The notes under the pieces were generated by a model. The model was given only the letters and a program-made list of their open reading frames with translations, did no database searches and was not told the origin of the DNA. A DNA stretch of 43,329 nt from an uncultured Gallionellaceae bacterium (GTDB lineage Bacteria; Pseudomonadota; Gammaproteobacteria; Burkholderiales; Gallionellaceae): positions 1 to 43,329 of the forward strand of contig CAIWKC010000060.1 of assembly GCA_903913145.1 (NCBI GenBank), given 5' to 3'. The position numbers were made by a program, and so were the translations under genes. Positions within the stretch are counted from its first letter, which is position 1, and each line of letters begins with the position of its first letter. This document shows positions 26,863 through 36,468 of this stretch, in pieces.

Positions 26863-29154
26863 ATGGATTTTAAAAAACTGGTGGGGTTGATCCCACTGCT
26901 GTACGCCACATCTGTTTGGGCGATCGCGCCTTTTGTCATCAAAGACATCCGGGTTGAAGGCATCCAACGTACCGAAGCCGGTACGGTGTTTAGCTATCTC
27001 CCGGTAAAAGTCGGCGACACAATGAATGACGATCAGGCTTCGGCATCCGTCCACGCTTTGTTCTCCACGGGATTTTTCAAGGATGTCAGTCTCAAAACTG
27101 ACCAGGGAGTATTAGTCGTCACGGTGCGTGAGCGTCCTTCTATTGCCAGCGTGGAAATTGACGGCGTCAAGGATTTTCCCAAAGATCAATTACGCGATAA
27201 CCTTAAACAGGTCGGCTTGGCAGAAGGTCGGATTTTCGATAAATCCGCCTTGGATAAAGCCGAGCAGGAATTAAAGCGCCAATATGTTGCCAGAGGTAAA
27301 TACGCTGTGTCTGTTAAAACTACAATAACAGACTTGGAACGCAACCGTGTTTCTGTAACTTTCAATGTTGTAGAGGGTGAAACCTCCAAAATTCAGAAAA
27401 TCAATATAGTGGGCAATTCTGCTTATAGTGAAAAAGAATTGCACGATATGATGAAACTCAGCACTCCAGACTGGGCGAGTTGGATCAGCAAAAATGATCA
27501 ATACTCGAAACAAAAATTATCGGGTGATATGGAAACGATCCGAACATTTTATCTGGATTCCGGGTACATGGAATTTTCAATCGTCTCAACTCAGGTTTCA
27601 ATTTCACCAGATAAAAAAGACATATTCATCACGCTTAATATTTCTGAAGGTCCAAAATATACAATTTCGTCTATAAATGTAACAGGCCCTCAGTCCGTAT
27701 TTACGCATGATCAATTGCGCAAACTCATTGCAATAAAATCAGGAGATGTTTTTTCGCGTAAAGCCGTGACTTCATCCACACAAAAAATCACCGAACGCTT
27801 CGGCGATGAGGGATACGCATTTGCGAACGTCAATGCCGCACCGGAGATTGACAAGGTCAAGCATCAAGTGGGCTTTACATTTATTGTTGATCCTTTTCAG
27901 CGTGTTTACATCAGGCGTATCAATATTGCCGGTAATACCAAAACTCGGGATGAGGTCATTCGGCGTGAATTTAGACAAATGGAAAGCGGTTGGTTTGCCA
28001 CAGAAAAAATCAAAAAGTCGAAACAGCGCGTTGATCGATTAGGGTTTTTCAGCTCCGTAAATGTGGAAACTGTTCCTGTTGCAGGGACAAAAGATCAAAT
28101 GGATCTGAATGTTGTTGTGGAAGAAAAATCGACCGGAAATCTATCAGTCGGGGCTGGTATCAGCAGTAGTGAAGGTTTGGTACTAATGGCTGGGGTCTCG
28201 CAGAGTAACTTCTTTGGAACTGGAAACACGCTTTCAACCCAGATCAATACAAGTCAAATCAATCAAGTAGTTTCAGTTTCTTACACCAATCCCTATTATA
28301 CGGATGACGGCGTTAGTCGCGGCTTTGATATTTACAAGCGGCGAACCAATGCAACTTTGATTTCAGTTAGTCAATACACTTCAGATAGTGTCGGGGCAGG
28401 GGTGCGCTACGCCGTTCCGATTCAAGAAGAACAAATGATTCACTATGGTCTGTCGGGGGAACAAACAGGAATTGGTTTGACTCCACTTAGCCCTACAAGA
28501 TTTATCACGTATATCAATACCTACGGTGATACTACGGACAATCTAATTGGTACAATAGGCTGGAGCCATGATAGCCGAGATAGCGCAATTTATACCACCG
28601 AAGGGACCGTGCAGAGAGCTTCTACGGAATTGACTGTACCAGATCTATCAAGCCAGCAGTACTACAAATTTACCTACCAACATCAAATATTTTATCCAGT
28701 AAGCCGTGGTGTGACGCTGATGTTGAACGGTGAAGCAGATTATGCGAACGGTTATGGCGGGCAGACATTGCCGTTCTTCAAAAATTATTATGCCGGTGGC
28801 GTTGGATCAGTGCGGGGGTATCAACCCAGCTCGTTGGGACCTCGTGATCTCAACGGAAATTCACTTGGCGGCAATATGCGCGTCATCACGAATGCTGAAT
28901 TGTTGCTACCTATGCCTGGTTTTGATAAAGACACTTCTGTCAGAATCAGCGCTTTCTTGGATGGCGGTGCAATTTATGATAAAGATGAGGTATCGGCTGT
29001 TTCGGCTTCATTGGGTATGCGTTATGCTACCGGGGTTGCATTAACTTGGGTTTCACCAGTAGGGCCGTTGAAATTAAGTTACGGTATTGCACTGGCCCCG
29101 CAGCCGCAGGATAAATTGCAGCGCTTCCAATTTACATTGGGCACTTTGTTCTAA
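26863..29154 (+). CDS. bamA: Outer membrane protein assembly factor BamA
   Basis: BamA is the essential Omp85 protein that inserts beta-barrel proteins into the outer membrane. The 763-residue precursor has an N-terminal signal peptide (about residues 1-22, ending near VWA), five POTRA domains (~24-420), and a 16-strand barrel. The lid-loop motif VRGYQPSSLGPRD begins near 650, and the chain ends in FTLGTLF with the usual terminal aromatic residue. It lies 7 bp after rseP without a strong ribosome site, and 38 bp before skp. The neighbours (Skp, LpxD/A/B) all serve the outer membrane. Confidence 0.98.
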   Translation: MDFKKLVGLIPLLYATSVWAIAPFVIKDIRVEGIQRTEAGTVFSYLPVKVGDTMNDDQASASVHALFSTGFFKDVSLKTDQGVLVVTVRERPSIASVEIDGVKDFPKDQLRDNLKQVGLAEGRIFDKSALDKAEQELKRQYVARGKYAVSVKTTITDLERNRVSVTFNVVEGETSKIQKINIVGNSAYSEKELHDMMKLSTPDWASWISKNDQYSKQKLSGDMETIRTFYLDSGYMEFSIVSTQVSISPDKKDIFITLNISEGPKYTISSINVTGPQSVFTHDQLRKLIAIKSGDVFSRKAVTSSTQKITERFGDEGYAFANVNAAPEIDKVKHQVGFTFIVDPFQRVYIRRINIAGNTKTRDEVIRREFRQMESGWFATEKIKKSKQRVDRLGFFSSVNVETVPVAGTKDQMDLNVVVEEKSTGNLSVGAGISSSEGLVLMAGVSQSNFFGTGNTLSTQINTSQINQVVSVSYTNPYYTDDGVSRGFDIYKRRTNATLISVSQYTSDSVGAGVRYAVPIQEEQMIHYGLSGEQTGIGLTPLSPTRFITYINTYGDTTDNLIGTIGWSHDSRDSAIYTTEGTVQRASTELTVPDLSSQQYYKFTYQHQIFYPVSRGVTLMLNGEADYANGYGGQTLPFFKNYYAGGVGSVRGYQPSSLGPRDLNGNSLGGNMRVITNAELLLPMPGFDKDTSVRISAFLDGGAIYDKDEVSAVSASLGMRYATGVALTWVSPVGPLKLSYGIALAPQPQDKLQRFQFTLGTLF

Positions 29155-29192
29155 TGGAAATATACAAAAGTATGGTTTTACGAGGAGCCAAA

Positions 29193-29696
29193 ATGAAACG
29201 AACTTTGAGTGTAATTCTGCTGTTGTTTGCTTGTGGTTCAGTTGCACAAGCAGCAGATTTTCGAGTGGGCGTGGTCAATACTGAGCGAATTTTACGCGAG
29301 TCCGTTCCGGCAGTAAAAGCTGAAAAAAAGATTGAAAAAGAATTTGCCGCTCGCGATGATGAAATAAAACAGTTGGTCAAACAAGCCAAAGATATTCAGG
29401 CGGCATTGGAAAAAGACAGCAATAAGGCTGATGCTGACCAGCGTGGTAAAGAACGTGAATTAGCCAACTTGAATGTTAATCTTCAACGATTGCAACGTGA
29501 GTTTCGTGAAGATTTGAACCTGCGCAAAAATGAGGAACTTGCTCAAGTTTTGGCGCGGGCAGACAAGGCGATACAAGCAATCGCCGAAAAGGAAAAATTT
29601 GATTTGATTTTGCAAGAAGCCGTCTATCGCAATCCTCAGATTGATATAACTGACAAAGTATTGCAGTACTTGGCTAATGAGAAAGTCGAAAAATAG
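29193..29696 (+). CDS. skp: Periplasmic chaperone Skp/OmpH
   Basis: Skp is a trimeric jellyfish-shaped chaperone that carries unfolded outer-membrane proteins to BamA. The 167-residue precursor starts at ATG 29193, with CGAGGAG a few bases upstream; a longer frame from 29154 has no such site. A signal peptide of about 20 residues ends at AQA, followed by the beta core DFRVGVVNTERILRES, then long Lys/Glu-rich helical arms and a C-terminal ITDKVLQYL segment. It is placed between bamA and lpxD as usual. Confidence 0.96.
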   Translation: MKRTLSVILLLFACGSVAQAADFRVGVVNTERILRESVPAVKAEKKIEKEFAARDDEIKQLVKQAKDIQAALEKDSNKADADQRGKERELANLNVNLQRLQREFREDLNLRKNEELAQVLARADKAIQAIAEKEKFDLILQEAVYRNPQIDITDKVLQYLANEKVEK

Positions 29697-29708
29697 AGGA
29701 ATGGAATT

Positions 29709-30752
29709 TTGAAGAATCCAACTGCCTACCCTTTAAAAGAAGTAGTAACTCGATTCGGTGGACGTATTGAAGGAGATGCCGCAACACTAGTGAATCAGGT
29801 TGCTACGCTTGAAAATGCAACAGCCGGACAGATAGCATTTCTGACTAATTCGAAATACCGCAAGCAACTGGAAACAACTCATGCTTCTGCCGTAATTGTT
29901 GCCGAATCAGATATTGATGCCACTCATCTGCCGCGCATTGTATGTACTAATCCGTATTCATATTTTGCCAAGCTGTCAGCTTTTTTAAATCCGCTACCCG
30001 AAGTTAAAGCCAGAATTCATCCCAGTGCAGTTATTGGTGCAGATGCAAAAGTATCGCCCACTGCACAAATTGATGAATTTGTGTCGATAGGCGAGGGGGC
30101 CATAATCGGTAGCGGTAGTGTCATCATGGCTGGATGCAGTATCGGGGCTAATACCTCGGTTGGTGATAATACTCGGCTATATCCACGCGTCGTTGTTTAT
30201 CACAATTGCGTCGTTGGTAATAATGTCATTTTGCATTCTGGGGTGGTTATTGGTGCCGATGGTTTCGGTATTGCAATGGATGAAGGTGCATGGCTGAAAA
30301 TACCCCAAATCGGCCGTGCGATTATTGGCAACAATGTTGAAATTGGTGCCAATACCACAATTGACAGGGGTGCGTTGGACGATACCGTAATTGAGGATGG
30401 GGTCAAGCTGGATAACCTGATTCAGATTGCCCACAACGTGCATATTGGTGCACATACCGCGATTGCCGGATGTGCCGGAATTGCGGGTAGCACAACTGTC
30501 GGACGTTACTGTCGAATTGGTGGAAGTGCGGGTATCGTTGGTCACGTGAACATTGCCGATGGAGTTGAGATTTCCCCGTTTACCATGGTCAGTAAGTCGA
30601 TACGTGAAAAAGGCACTTACAGTGGCATGAATCCGTTTAGCGAAAAAGAAAAGTGGATGAAAAATATGGCGCACATGCGCCACCTGGACGAAATGGCGTC
30701 GCGCATTAAAAATTTGGAAAAAGAATTAGAAGCATTGATCAGGAGAGGATGA
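29709..30752 (+). CDS. lpxD: UDP-3-O-(3-hydroxyacyl)glucosamine N-acyltransferase
   Basis: LpxD adds the second 3-hydroxyacyl chain in lipid A synthesis. The 347-residue product has the N-terminal uridine-binding domain (residues ~1-95), then a left-handed beta helix built from hexapeptide repeats. The catalytic histidine sits in [11 protein letters not shown] (His242), and a C-terminal helix ends the chain. The start is TTG 29709, with GAGGA 8 bases upstream; the nearby ATG 29701 is closed by a stop at once. The ATGA at the end overlaps fabZ. Confidence 0.97.
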   Translation: MKNPTAYPLKEVVTRFGGRIEGDAATLVNQVATLENATAGQIAFLTNSKYRKQLETTHASAVIVAESDIDATHLPRIVCTNPYSYFAKLSAFLNPLPEVKARIHPSAVIGADAKVSPTAQIDEFVSIGEGAIIGSGSVIMAGCSIGANTSVGDNTRLYPRVVVYHNCVVGNNVILHSGVVIGADGFGIAMDEGAWLKIPQIGRAIIGNNVEIGANTTIDRGALDDTVIEDGVKLDNLIQIAHNVHIGAHTAIAGCAGIAGSTTVGRYCRIGGSAGIVGHVNIADGVEISPFTMVSKSIREKGTYSGMNPFSEKEKWMKNMAHMRHLDEMASRIKNLEKELEALIRRG

Positions 30753-31198
30753 TGAGTTTGCAAATGGACATCAACGAGATTTTGAAACTACTGCCGCACC
30801 GCTATCCTTTTTTACTGATAGACCGTGTTTTGTCGTATGAGCCAGGCAAAGAAATCATAGCATTGAAGAACGTGACGATGAACGAACCCTTTTTTCCGGG
30901 GCATTATCCTCACCATCCGGTTATGCCCGGTGTACTGGTTATTGAAGCGATGGCACAAGCTGCAGCGATTCTTTCATTTACGGGTGAAACAGGCAAAGCT
31001 GACGAAACAAAGGTTTACTACTTTGTGGGTATTGATAATGCACGCTTTAAACGTCCGGTCGTACCTGGTGATCAGCTCATTCTGACAATTACCCCTATTT
31101 TCAACAAGCGTGGCTTGGGTAAGTTCAAGGCTATTGCCAGCGTTGAGGGACAAGTTGCGGCTGAAGCTGAGATCATGTGCACGATGCGAGACAAATAA
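30749..31198 (+). CDS. fabZ: 3-hydroxyacyl-ACP dehydratase FabZ
   Basis: FabZ dehydrates 3-hydroxyacyl-ACP in fatty-acid elongation and competes with LpxA and LpxD for the same pool. The product of about 149 residues has [14 protein letters not shown] near the N-terminus and the hot-dog-fold active site [22 protein letters not shown] (in part), with the catalytic His and Glu about 14 residues apart. Starts at 30749, 30752 and 30764 are possible; AGGAG at 30741-30745 best fits the ATG at 30752. It overlaps lpxD and shares one base with lpxA (TAATG). Confidence 0.98.
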   Translation: MMSLQMDINEILKLLPHRYPFLLIDRVLSYEPGKEIIALKNVTMNEPFFPGHYPHHPVMPGVLVIEAMAQAAAILSFTGETGKADETKVYYFVGIDNARFKRPVVPGDQLILTITPIFNKRGLGKFKAIASVEGQVAAEAEIMCTMRDK

Positions 31199-31980
31199 TG
31201 CGCCATCCGACAGCGATCATTCATCCCAATGCCAAGCTGGATGCAGATGTTTCAGTCGGCGCGTACTCTATTATCGGCGAACACGTCGTAATCGGTGCGG
31301 GATCGGTTGTTGGTCCGCATGTTGTCATAGATGGACACACTACTATCGGTAAAGGCAATCGCTTTTTCCAATTTTCTTCTATCGGTGAGATTCCGCAAGA
31401 TAAAAAGTACAAGGGTGAACCGACGCAATTAATTATTGGAGACAACAATACAATACGCGAGAGTTGCACTTTAAATCTAGGCACAGTTCAGGATGGCGGC
31501 GTCACCAGCATTGGGAGCGATAACTGGATCATGGCCTATGTCCATGTGGCGCATGATTGCCACATTGGCAATCACAACGTCATCGCCAACTCAGTTCAGT
31601 TTGCCGGCCATGTAACAGTAGGAAATCATACCTTGATTGGTGGCTTGTGCGGAGTACACCAGTTCGTTCGCATCGGTGATTTTGCCATGGTTGGGTTTCA
31701 GACACGCTTGTCCCAAGATTTGCCGCCATTTGTGACGGCGGTCGGCAACCCCGCTGAAGCCAAAGGACCCCATCAGGAGGGGCCGCGTCGGGCCGGTTTT
31801 TCTCTAGCAAGAGTGGATATGATCAAACAAGTATATCGGGCTTTGTACCGCGCTGGTAGCAGCTTTGATACTTCGAAAAAAGAGATCGCAGAATTACGCG
31901 GTCAAGTGCCCGAAGCCGATGAAGATATAGATAATATGCTGGCGTTTTTGAATAACGCCAGCCGTGGCATCGTTCGTTAA
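31198..31980 (+). CDS. lpxA: UDP-N-acetylglucosamine acyltransferase
   Basis: LpxA transfers a 3-hydroxyacyl chain to UDP-GlcNAc, the first step of lipid A synthesis. The 260-residue product is almost all hexapeptide repeats of the left-handed beta helix. The catalytic His119 is in VHVAHDCHIG, and a helical C-terminal domain starts near 190. The start at ATG 31198 shares one base with the fabZ stop; a longer frame inside fabZ is not credible. It lies 7 bp before lpxB. Confidence 0.98.
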   Translation: MRHPTAIIHPNAKLDADVSVGAYSIIGEHVVIGAGSVVGPHVVIDGHTTIGKGNRFFQFSSIGEIPQDKKYKGEPTQLIIGDNNTIRESCTLNLGTVQDGGVTSIGSDNWIMAYVHVAHDCHIGNHNVIANSVQFAGHVTVGNHTLIGGLCGVHQFVRIGDFAMVGFQTRLSQDLPPFVTAVGNPAEAKGPHQEGPRRAGFSLARVDMIKQVYRALYRAGSSFDTSKKEIAELRGQVPEADEDIDNMLAFLNNASRGIVR

Positions 31981-31987
31981 TTAATTC

Positions 31988-33154
31988 ATGAATCAAACTG
32001 TAAAAACCATCGCCCTTGTGGCGGGCGAAACCTCGGGTGATCTGCTGGGTAGTCACCTGATCGAAGCGCTAAAACTATCTTTACCCAATGCTCGTTTCGT
32101 CGGTATCGGCGGTCCGAAAATGCAAGCAGCGGGCATGCAGATCATGTTCCCAATGGAAAAACTGGCTGTATTCGGCTTTATTGACGCGCTGATACACATT
32201 CGAGAGATCCTTGGCATCCGCAATAAACTCAAAGCCGCGCTGCTTGCGACACCGCCGGATTTATTCATCGGAATCGATGCGCCTGACTTTAACCTGAATC
32301 TAGAAACCGTACTGAAACAACGCGGTATTCCTACCGTGCATTACGTCAGCCCCTCGATCTGGGCCTGGCGCGGAGAACGCATCCATAAAATCAAGCATGC
32401 TGTATCGCATATACTAACCTTATTTCCCTTCGAAGCGTCTATCTACGAGCAAGCGGGGATACCTGTGACTTACGTTGGACACCCTTTGGCAGACATGTTG
32501 CCGGAACTACCCAAGCGTGACTTGATGCGGGAACAGATGCGCATTCAAAAGCAACAAAAAGTATATGCATTATTACCGGGTAGCCGACGCAGCGAAGTGC
32601 GCTATTTGGCAGCGACTTATATTGAAACTGCAAAGCAAATATTGAAAAAAGAGCCTGGTGCTCAATTTTTGGTTCCGTTGGCAAGCCGTGAAACTCGAAC
32701 TATTTTCGAAAATACATTGTGGAAATTGGAAGCTCAGGAATTGCCTATTACCATGTTATTTGGTCATGCGCACGATGCCATGATTGCTGCGGATGGCGTA
32801 TTGGTGGCTTCGGGAACCGCAACGCTGGAAGCAGCACTCCTCAAGCGTCCAATGGTGATCACCTATAAAATGCTGCCGTTGACCTATTGGTTGAGCAAAC
32901 GTAAAGCCTATTTACCTTACGTTGGACTTCCCAACGTTTTGGCCGGAAAATTCGTTGTACCTGAGATATTGCAAAATGATGCTACGCCGGAAAACTTGGC
33001 GCAGGCGTTGTTGAATCTTGTGGGTGATAAAGATGCGGTTGCCGAATTGGAGGTATTGTTCGGACACATGCATAACCAACTCAAGCAAGATACAGCACAC
33101 AAAGCCGCTCAAGCCATCTTGCCATATTTGACTGATCTTACCTCTGCCGCGTAA
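31988..33154 (+). CDS. lpxB: Lipid A disaccharide synthase
   Basis: LpxB joins UDP-diacylglucosamine and lipid X to form the lipid A disaccharide at the inner membrane. The 388-residue product shows the family start ALVAGETSGDLLG (residues ~9-21), FIGIDAPDFNLNLE near 92, YVSPSIWAWR near 119, and LLPGSRRSEV near 196, with the GTATLEAAL site near 279. It directly abuts rnhB with no gap between the stop and next ATG. Length is normal. Confidence 0.98.
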   Translation: MNQTVKTIALVAGETSGDLLGSHLIEALKLSLPNARFVGIGGPKMQAAGMQIMFPMEKLAVFGFIDALIHIREILGIRNKLKAALLATPPDLFIGIDAPDFNLNLETVLKQRGIPTVHYVSPSIWAWRGERIHKIKHAVSHILTLFPFEASIYEQAGIPVTYVGHPLADMLPELPKRDLMREQMRIQKQQKVYALLPGSRRSEVRYLAATYIETAKQILKKEPGAQFLVPLASRETRTIFENTLWKLEAQELPITMLFGHAHDAMIAADGVLVASGTATLEAALLKRPMVITYKMLPLTYWLSKRKAYLPYVGLPNVLAGKFVVPEILQNDATPENLAQALLNLVGDKDAVAELEVLFGHMHNQLKQDTAHKAAQAILPYLTDLTSAA

Positions 33155-33736
33155 ATGAGTCGAATACAGTTGATCTGCGGTGTTGACGAAGCAGGGCGGG
33201 GACCTTTAGCCGGGCCGGTTTACGCAGCAGCGGTTATTCTCAATAGCAAACATCCTATCATCGGTCTGGCTGATTCAAAGAAGCTAAGCGAAAAAAAGCG
33301 AGAACAACTTGCTCTAGAGATAAGGCAGCATGCCACTGCTTGGGCCATTGCCACTGCTTCAGTCGACGAGATCGACGAGATCAATATTTTGCGTGCCAGT
33401 CTGTTGGCAATGCGCAGAGCCATCGAAGCATTATCGGTACAACCGCTTGAAATATTGGTTGATGGCCTGTACTGCCCGCAATCAGGTCTGCCCAGTCGGG
33501 CAATCGTTAAGGGTGACAGTACAGTAGCGGAAATATCTGCAGCCTCTATTTTGGCAAAAACAGCGCGGGATGCGGCTATGATAGAGATGCATGATCATCT
33601 GCCACAATACGGTTTTGCTATTCACAAAGGCTATCCAACAACGGCCCATATTGCCGCGTTAAATTTACATGGAGTGTCATCCGAACATCGCAAGAGTTTC
33701 GGTCCGGTACGCAGACTTTTACAAGGAAAAAATTGA
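33155..33736 (+). CDS. rnhB: Ribonuclease HII
   Basis: RNase HII removes ribonucleotides and RNA-DNA hybrids from DNA. The 193-residue product has the first catalytic Asp-Glu in [15 protein letters not shown] (residues ~8-22), [16 protein letters not shown] (~125-140), and the later Asp in the ARDAAM region, with the closing HRKSFGPVR motif. The ATG follows the lpxB stop immediately. Placement after lpxB is common in proteobacteria. Confidence 0.97.
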   Translation: MSRIQLICGVDEAGRGPLAGPVYAAAVILNSKHPIIGLADSKKLSEKKREQLALEIRQHATAWAIATASVDEIDEINILRASLLAMRRAIEALSVQPLEILVDGLYCPQSGLPSRAIVKGDSTVAEISAASILAKTARDAAMIEMHDHLPQYGFAIHKGYPTTAHIAALNLHGVSSEHRKSFGPVRRLLQGKN

Positions 33737-33737
33737 T

Positions 33738-34190
33738 ATGGCATTTATTAAACTTTTACACCTGCTTTCAGTTGTGGTTTGGGTGGGCGGCATGTTTTTC
33801 GCCTATGTGATATTGCGCCCGATTGCTGCAGAAATATTGCAACCTCCTGAAAGGCTGCAATTATGGAACAAAGTATTTAATCTATTTTTTAAATGGGTAT
33901 GGGTTGCCATCTTCCTAATTCTGGTAACAGGTTTATCGATGATTCATCAATTCGGAGGGATGCTTCAAGTGCCTAAATATATACATGAGATGTTATTGCT
34001 GGGTACCATTATGATGGCAATATTCGCTTATGTATTTTTTGTACCCTATGCGAACTTTAAGCTCGCCGTAAGTTCAACAGATTGGCCAAAAGCCGGAGCA
34101 ATTCTGGCGACGATCAGAAAACTCGTGGCAACGAATCTGCTACTTGGAGTACTTGCCATTATCGTTGTCGAACTGACTCGCTATATTTAG
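33738..34190 (+). CDS. CopD-like integral membrane protein
   Basis: The 150-residue product is predicted to have four membrane helices. It begins with MAFIKLLHLLSVVVWVGGMFFAY, whose LLH...VWVGGMFF pattern is typical of CopD and related small haem or copper membrane proteins; His8 could be a ligand. ATG 33738 is chosen because AAGGAA lies about 12 bases upstream and earlier in-frame starts fall inside rnhB. It follows rnhB by one base and precedes the RIO kinase by 25 bp. Copper transport is not shown by the sequence; this is a family-level call only. Confidence 0.75.
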   Translation: MAFIKLLHLLSVVVWVGGMFFAYVILRPIAAEILQPPERLQLWNKVFNLFFKWVWVAIFLILVTGLSMIHQFGGMLQVPKYIHEMLLLGTIMMAIFAYVFFVPYANFKLAVSSTDWPKAGAILATIRKLVATNLLLGVLAIIVVELTRYI

Positions 34191-34215
34191 AGATTTATAA
34201 TCTTTAATTGATACG

Positions 34216-35076
34216 ATGAAAACTCCCAAACGAATCCAGCCGCTGCTTGAAGATGGTCTGGTAGACGACGTGATCCGTCAGCTCAAAAGCGGCAAAGAGG
34301 CGACTGTCTATGTCGTTCAATGCGGTGATGAGATTCGTTGCGCAAAGATATATAAAGAAGCCAACCAGCGCGGTTTTCATCAGGCAGTTCACTACACCGA
34401 AGGCCGCAAGGTAAAAAATAGCCGTCAGGCTCGCGCAATGGAAAAAGGCTCGCGTTATGGGCGCCAAGAGCAAGAGGCCGCTTGGCAACATGCTGAAGTA
34501 GATGCCTTGTATAAGCTTGCTGCTGCCGGAGTGCGTGTGCCGCACCCTTTTGGGTTTTACGAGGGCGTGCTACTGATGGAATTGGTAACCGATGAAAATG
34601 GTCAACCTGCGCCCAGACTCAATGATCTCGAACTTACTCGAGATCAGGCACTTGATTTTCATGCTTTCCTGATCAGGCAAGTTGTCTTAATGTTGTGTGC
34701 AGGTATTGTGCATGGTGACTTATCCGAGTTCAATGTACTTGTTGATACACAGGGTCCTGTTATTATCGACTTGCCCCAAGCAGTAGACGCGGCAGCTAAC
34801 AACAATGCCAGCCGTATGCTGGAACGCGATGTCGAAAACCTGGCAGTTTACTTTGGTCAGTTTGCCCCGGAATTACTTGCCACTCAATATGGAAAAGAAA
34901 TCTGGGCCATCTATCAAAAAGGTGAACTACTTCCTGACACTTTACTTAGCGGTATCTATCGGCAGACAGAAAAGAAAACCGACGTGCGTGCCGTTATGCG
35001 TGAAATTGATGCGGCACGCGATGATCATGCCGCCAAATTGCGCTACCAGCAACTCAAGCGCGAAGAAGGCCGGTAA
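34216..35076 (+). CDS. RIO-type serine/threonine protein kinase
   Basis: RIO kinases are atypical protein kinases; archaeal and eukaryotic forms work in ribosome maturation, while bacterial roles are poorly known. The 286-residue product has the N-lobe with LKSGKEATVYVVQC (residues ~25-38) and an expected ATP-binding lysine in RCAKIYKE. It has the catalytic loop HGDLSEFN (166-173, Asp168) and the metal-binding Asp185 in VIIDLPQAV. The C-terminal helices are rich in charged residues. It is preceded by the CopD-like gene at 25 bp and followed by 85 bp without a clear terminator before the methyltransferase. Confidence 0.9.
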   Translation: MKTPKRIQPLLEDGLVDDVIRQLKSGKEATVYVVQCGDEIRCAKIYKEANQRGFHQAVHYTEGRKVKNSRQARAMEKGSRYGRQEQEAAWQHAEVDALYKLAAAGVRVPHPFGFYEGVLLMELVTDENGQPAPRLNDLELTRDQALDFHAFLIRQVVLMLCAGIVHGDLSEFNVLVDTQGPVIIDLPQAVDAAANNNASRMLERDVENLAVYFGQFAPELLATQYGKEIWAIYQKGELLPDTLLSGIYRQTEKKTDVRAVMREIDAARDDHAAKLRYQQLKREEGR

Positions 35077-35161
35077 CGTAGTTCATGTTAAAAAATTATT
35101 CAGTTTTTGGAATTAATTTCTGTTTCAAATTGCCATTACTTTCAGAGACTCACTCGGCACA

Positions 35162-36310
35162 ATGAGCGACTATCCCGTCATCCATTGGAACGAAGATAAT
35201 GTGGAAAAGTCGGCCCGTTGGCATTCTGAAACTGGCACACCTCCCCCAAAGAAGGTTCTCATTGCGGATGACACCATAACTGCGGATGCAGCCTACCGTC
35301 TGGCCTGCGAAGGTAACGCCCTGCTTTGGCGTGGTGATTTTCAGAATGCTCGGCAACTATTACAGGCGATGGCACGTCGTGCCGATGAAAAACCGCATAA
35401 AAGAAAAAACAAAGCCGTAACATCGATCACTGAAGCTTTTCATCTCTATCGGCTAGCTCAATCCCAGCGCGCGCGCATTCTGGGCATGTTACTGCTGCCG
35501 TTTGAGGTTGAGCATCGTATTCCGCTACGTCGTGCCCCCGATGTAAGTGCAGCTTGCGAAGAGGCGTATGGATCAGCACGAGAACCATATATTGCTTCTC
35601 TACGCGAACTGCAGGGAATAATCGGCGCATACGAATGGCGCAAAAACGGAATAGAAATTCCTGCACTTAATGCGCGTATACATCCTCATTACGGAGTGTT
35701 TGCGCCTACACGCAGTGAATACATCAGTCTGGTGATCGAAGCAACCTTGCCAACTATTATTAATGCTCAATCTATCGCATTCGACATTGGCACTGGGACG
35801 GGGGTACTTGCCGCAGTGCTGGCGCGGCGAGGAGTTCAGCGTGTTATTGCGACTGATCAGGATCAACGGGCTCTTGATTGCGCCAAGGAAAATATCTCGC
35901 GCTTGGGGATTACTGCACAAGTTGCAGTAATGCAAGCAGACCTTTTTCCCGAAGGCTTGGCATCACTCATCGTATGTAATCCCCCGTGGGTTCCGGCACG
36001 ACCCAGTTCGCCGCTTGAGCACGCTGTATTCGATCCGGATAGTCGAATGTTGCTCGGATTTCTGAAAGGTTTGGCTTCGCATCTTGCGCCTGGAGGCGAG
36101 GGTTGGTTGATTCTTTCCGATCTTGCCGAGCATCTTGGCTTGCGCACACGTGAGGAATTGCTGGCGGCGATAGACGGTGCTGGTTTAATTGTTGCGAATA
36201 AAAGCGATGTAAAGCCGCATCACCCGCGTGCTTCAGATAGCACTAATCTCCTTTACGCTGCGCGGGCGGCAGAGCTGACATCGTTGTGGCGGCTGAAAGC
36301 AAAATCTTAG
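35162..36310 (+). CDS. Class I SAM-dependent methyltransferase with NPPW motif
   Basis: The 382-residue product has a poorly recognisable N-terminal domain (~1-190) and a C-terminal Rossmann-type methyltransferase domain. The SAM-binding loop is FDIGTGTGV (Asp208 onward), the acidic residue follows in VIATDQDQ, and the catalytic NPPW is at 273-276. NPPW/NPPY enzymes methylate exocyclic amino groups of adenine or guanine bases or glutamine side chains; the substrate here is unknown. The domain order, a divergent N-terminal domain before an NPPW domain, recalls RlmG/RsmC rRNA methyltransferases or HemK/PrmC, without decisive evidence. The TAG stop at 36308-36310 overlaps the left target duplication of the insertion sequence, but the reading frame is intact. 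Confidence 0.85.
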   Translation: MSDYPVIHWNEDNVEKSARWHSETGTPPPKKVLIADDTITADAAYRLACEGNALLWRGDFQNARQLLQAMARRADEKPHKRKNKAVTSITEAFHLYRLAQSQRARILGMLLLPFEVEHRIPLRRAPDVSAACEEAYGSAREPYIASLRELQGIIGAYEWRKNGIEIPALNARIHPHYGVFAPTRSEYISLVIEATLPTIINAQSIAFDIGTGTGVLAAVLARRGVQRVIATDQDQRALDCAKENISRLGITAQVAVMQADLFPEGLASLIVCNPPWVPARPSSPLEHAVFDPDSRMLLGFLKGLASHLAPGGEGWLILSDLAEHLGLRTREELLAAIDGAGLIVANKSDVKPHHPRASDSTNLLYAARAAELTSLWRLKAKS

Positions 36311-36317
36311 ATTATGT
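36309..36317. repeat. Left target-site duplication of the insertion sequence
   Basis: AGATTATGT at 36309-36317 is repeated exactly at 37652-37660 on the other side of the element. A 9-bp exact repeat flanking perfect inverted repeats marks the insertion site and indicates fairly recent transposition. Confidence 0.9.
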
Positions 36318-36334
36318 CAGTAGTGTCCGGTTAA
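36318..36334. repeat. Left terminal inverted repeat of the insertion sequence
   Basis: Seventeen bases, CAGTAGTGTCCGGTTAA, match the right end 37635-37651 perfectly in inverted orientation. Confidence 0.93.
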
Positions 36335-36468
36335 CTTACATATTTCCGAGCCAAGAATGAGTATTGGCGCGGGTTACAGAACAATTTATTTTGGTGCCGA
36401 TTTGAAATCAGTTTACCCATATTCAAGTTCAAGTAACGTCCAGAGATTGATTTCTCTGGAGGTGAGCT

